64,000 nt of DNA from the NCBI GenBank assembly GCA_019671005.1, contig CM033741.1:1860001-1924000 (forward strand). Reading direction: 5' to 3'. A model generated the notes under the pieces. The model had not been told where the DNA came from. It searched no databases and saw only the letters and a list, made by a program, of their open reading frames with translations. This document shows, one piece after another, positions 61,640 through 64,000 of this stretch; the stretch's first letter is position 1, and every line of letters starts with the position of its first letter. Position numbers and translations under genes: made by a program. The stretch comes from Hibiscus mutabilis. Its lineage: Eukaryota > Streptophyta > Magnoliopsida > Malvales > Malvaceae.

Positions 61640-63079
61640 GCAAAGTTCTCGTGCTTCTATATTATTAATTAACTGATATCATAAGAAGTTTCAAACTATT
61701 TATTCATTACAAGACACCAAAAATAGCTCTATTAAGGGCTAACATCGAGCATGGCAGTTTTAAATTCTAGATTTTCATTTATGAAAAATGTCTCATGCAT
61801 TCGGTTCCTATAATTCCCAGCATGCTAAGCCATTCAATTGGTTCTACTCAACATTGCTATTAAACTAAGTTTCTAATTAAGCTTCATTTTATTCAAACTC
61901 TTCTTTCTATACTAGTCAAGATTCTATCAAGCATATCAATTTTAACAAGCAAACCAATTCCATTGAGCATCTCAATTCTAGCAAGCAAATTAAATCTATC
62001 AAGTATATCAATTAGAGTTCAATCACCTAAATTACACACCAATCCAAAAGAAAAAGCACATGGAAGCTTACACTTATCAAACAAGTAAGAAATTCAAGCT
62101 TCAAGACCATCAAAATCCAAGCAATTTAATCACCAAGGAAGACACTCTCTCCTTTCTTCTCTCAAATCTATTTTCGGTCTAGAGGAGAAAATGAAGGGAA
62201 TGGTAACCATTTGTTTGGTTTCAATCAAGGGAAAACAATTCCCATGTGGAGATCACTCAACTAGCCACTTCATCTTTCCCCTTTTTAAATTACAACTTAG
62301 CATGCAATCATATAATTTTGTAATGTTAACTATTTGGCCATTTCGATTATTAATCCCCTAATTTTGATCAAGTTCAAATCGGTCCTTCAAGCTTATATTA
62401 TGTTCACTTATTAAAATTCTCAATAGTTATATCAAACTTTCTCCTATATGAAAATTTAAGATGTTACCATAAAACTAAAACTTAACCAAATCATTACATC
62501 ATATTTAAAATGCTTGCATCACGCATAGAGGTGACGTGCGAGATTCGAACCATAAATTAATACGGCAGTCGGGCTTATTCGATGTCGGTTTAATCTATGG
62601 TCCGATGTATCGTCAACCTTATTAATTAAATGTCCAATTAATTTTGACCCACTAATTTGATAAAAGCCTGTGTAATTCAGGATGAATTTTCAATTAAGTA
62701 CGCAAATTTAAATTTAATTCAAATTCCAACAAGTTCCATCAATTTGAAAGCAACAAATATTCAGGTATCGATTCTCGGGCGTGATGGGGGTGCTAATCCT
62801 TCCCCACGCGTAACCAACTCTCAGACCCTTTAATATTGAATCTTTGGTTTTCTATGGTGTCCGGCTTACCTTACTCAAGTGGCCGGTGGCGACTCTAAAT
62901 TTTTTTATTATTTTCAAAAGAATGAAGATTTTCAAAAGTGATCCCTTTAAAACCAATTTTCAAATAATGGTTTTGAGACAACCCGTAGCACCGAACTTGC
63001 GAAGCCCTTATGGTTTTAAAAGATATAAAAGAGGTCACTACACATTGCTGTAAGGAACCACAGTTTTTCTTATTCAACC
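61640..63079. other. Repeat-derived spacer
   Basis: Degenerate repeats of ATCAATT and AAGCAAATTAA words occur at 61900-62020. The stretch 62770-62905 (CTCGGGCGTGATGGGGGTGC, AACCAACTCTCAGACCC, GGTGGCGACTC) matches a phrase I know from LTR-type repeats of several dicots. No gene was seen. Confidence 0.4.
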
Positions 63080-64000
63080 ATGAAGCTGCGATCGAGCCTG
63101 TCTAAGATACCGTCGACGAGCCCGTCTAGGAGAATCCAGACGTTGAGATCCCTGAGCATTCGTTGGTCTCTCTTAACGCTCTCATGGGCTGATATACACC
63201 TAACACGCTGCGTGTCACATGGGATATCCATGTTCATTCAGTGAAGATTTTGATTGATGGGAGCAACACTCACAACTTTGTGCAATGCCGGGTGGCTAGA
63301 TATTTAGGGCTGTGAGTGACCGCCGCACCCAATTTTCGTGTATTGGTAGGCAACGGGGAGAAGCTTCGCATAGCGGGGTGTGTTTGCGACTTGTTCTTAA
63401 GGGTTCAAAACACTGATCTGACAATCGATTTTTATGTTCTCCCTCTAGAAGGAACTGAAATGGTCTTTGGCGTCGCTTGGTTAACAACTTTGGAGCCAGT
63501 AACTATAGGTTTTTCCAACTTGACCTTACAATTCCAGTATCTCGGCTCCATCCATCGCTAGCAGGGCGATCTTGATAAGGGACCTCAACCTGTACAAATT
63601 TAGAGTTTGCGGTGATTGAATGAGACTGAGTTGGTGGCAGCATTTTATCATTTACACAGTGATTCTGAGAATGCTACTATCCACGAACTAGCAGATATAC
63701 AAATCCTCCTCTAAGAGTTTCAGTTGGTCTTTGAATCTCCAGGTGGGCTTCCACCACCCCAAGCAATGGACCATGCCATTCATTTGCTCCTAGATGCGAA
63801 ACCTATTAATGTACGCCCTTACAGATACCCCCACTTCCAGAAGAGTGAGATTGAGCGTCAGGTATGCTGGAAACTCAGTTAATCCAAAAGAGCACCAATC
63901 CATTCTCCTCCCATGTTCTATTGGTGAAGAAAAATGACCACACCTGGCAGTTCTGTATCGATTATCGCGCATTGAATGCGATCACTACCAAAGATAAGTT
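63080..64000 (+). mobile_element. Degraded Ty3/gypsy polyprotein, runs off the edge
   Basis: Contains an aspartic-protease-like stretch at about 63245-63400 (KILIDGSNTHNFVQC, then LVGNGEKLRIAG). The usual active-site D-[S/T]-G is read as D-G-S, so it would be inactive. The reverse-transcriptase start follows at 63766-64000 (DHAIHLLLDAKPINVRPYRY, then SHVLLVKKNDHTWQFCIDYR, then ALNAITTKDK). Stops occur at about 63122, 63190 and 63314 and after the protease, and the frame shifts near 63862. The catalytic YxDD box and integrase lie beyond the window, if present. An old inactive copy. Confidence 0.85.

Noticed and set aside
1..64000. Biosynthetic gene cluster or other co-functional neighbourhood
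   Set aside because: The genes belong to unrelated processes (sugar transport, meiosis, nucleotide transport, light sensing, channel) with normal plant spacing.

Overview
The window is nuclear DNA of a flowering plant, almost certainly a eudicot. The evidence is GT-AG introns, plant-only families (ZYP1, a CFL1-type WW protein, R2R3-MYB, STP sugar carrier, NIP aquaporin, plant CRY1 with its DAS tail), AT-rich intergenic DNA and plant-type transposons (MULEs, foldback MITEs, tRNA-derived SINEs, gypsy fragments). I could not place it more finely than eudicot.

Layout. 1-2011: 3' part of an STP-type sugar/H+ symporter gene (+), cut by the window edge. 2.4-4.6 kb: decayed LINE-type RNase H fragment with a solo LTR inserted. 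7.0-7.3 kb: SINE-like element with an internal 105-bp duplication. 8.1-11.7 kb: about 19 copies of a ~187-bp AT-rich satellite with trimer/dimer higher-order order. 13.8-14.6 kb: CFL1-like gene (+). 18.2-24.3 kb: synaptonemal complex transverse-filament gene ZYP1 (-), 18 coding exons rebuilt with phase checks and one missing base in exon 11. 27.2-29.6 kb: BTL3-like mitochondrial carrier (+). 32.2-36.0 kb: TMEM135/Tim17-family-like membrane protein (+) with a GC-AG intron. 37.7-42.8 kb: two neighbouring Mutator-like elements, each with a perfect 9-bp target duplication. One is a 1.2-kb near-perfect palindrome; the other has ~0.69-kb terminal inverted repeats, a broken FAR1-domain gene and a second broken gene on the other strand. 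43.9-45.0 kb: R2R3-MYB (+) of the MYB93/92/53 type, with a SINE just upstream of its TATA box. 45-56 kb: MITE-rich intergenic DNA, including a Pack-MULE-like element with a captured coding tail and a chimeric PRAF-type retropseudogene. 56.3-59.6 kb: complete CRY1 (+). 60.5-61.6 kb: frameshifted NIP aquaporin (-). 63.1-64.0 kb: degraded gypsy protease and reverse transcriptase running off the edge.

The genes do not form a pathway or cluster; this is ordinary plant gene order diluted by transposons. The most unusual content is in the repeats: the giant palindrome, the intact-boundary MULE with GTACCGGTAC-studded termini, the higher-order satellite, and two genes (ZYP1, NIP) each carrying a one-base change in a homopolymer that may be real decay or an assembly error. 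All exon coordinates come from reading splice sites, phase and remembered family similarity; no database search was run.
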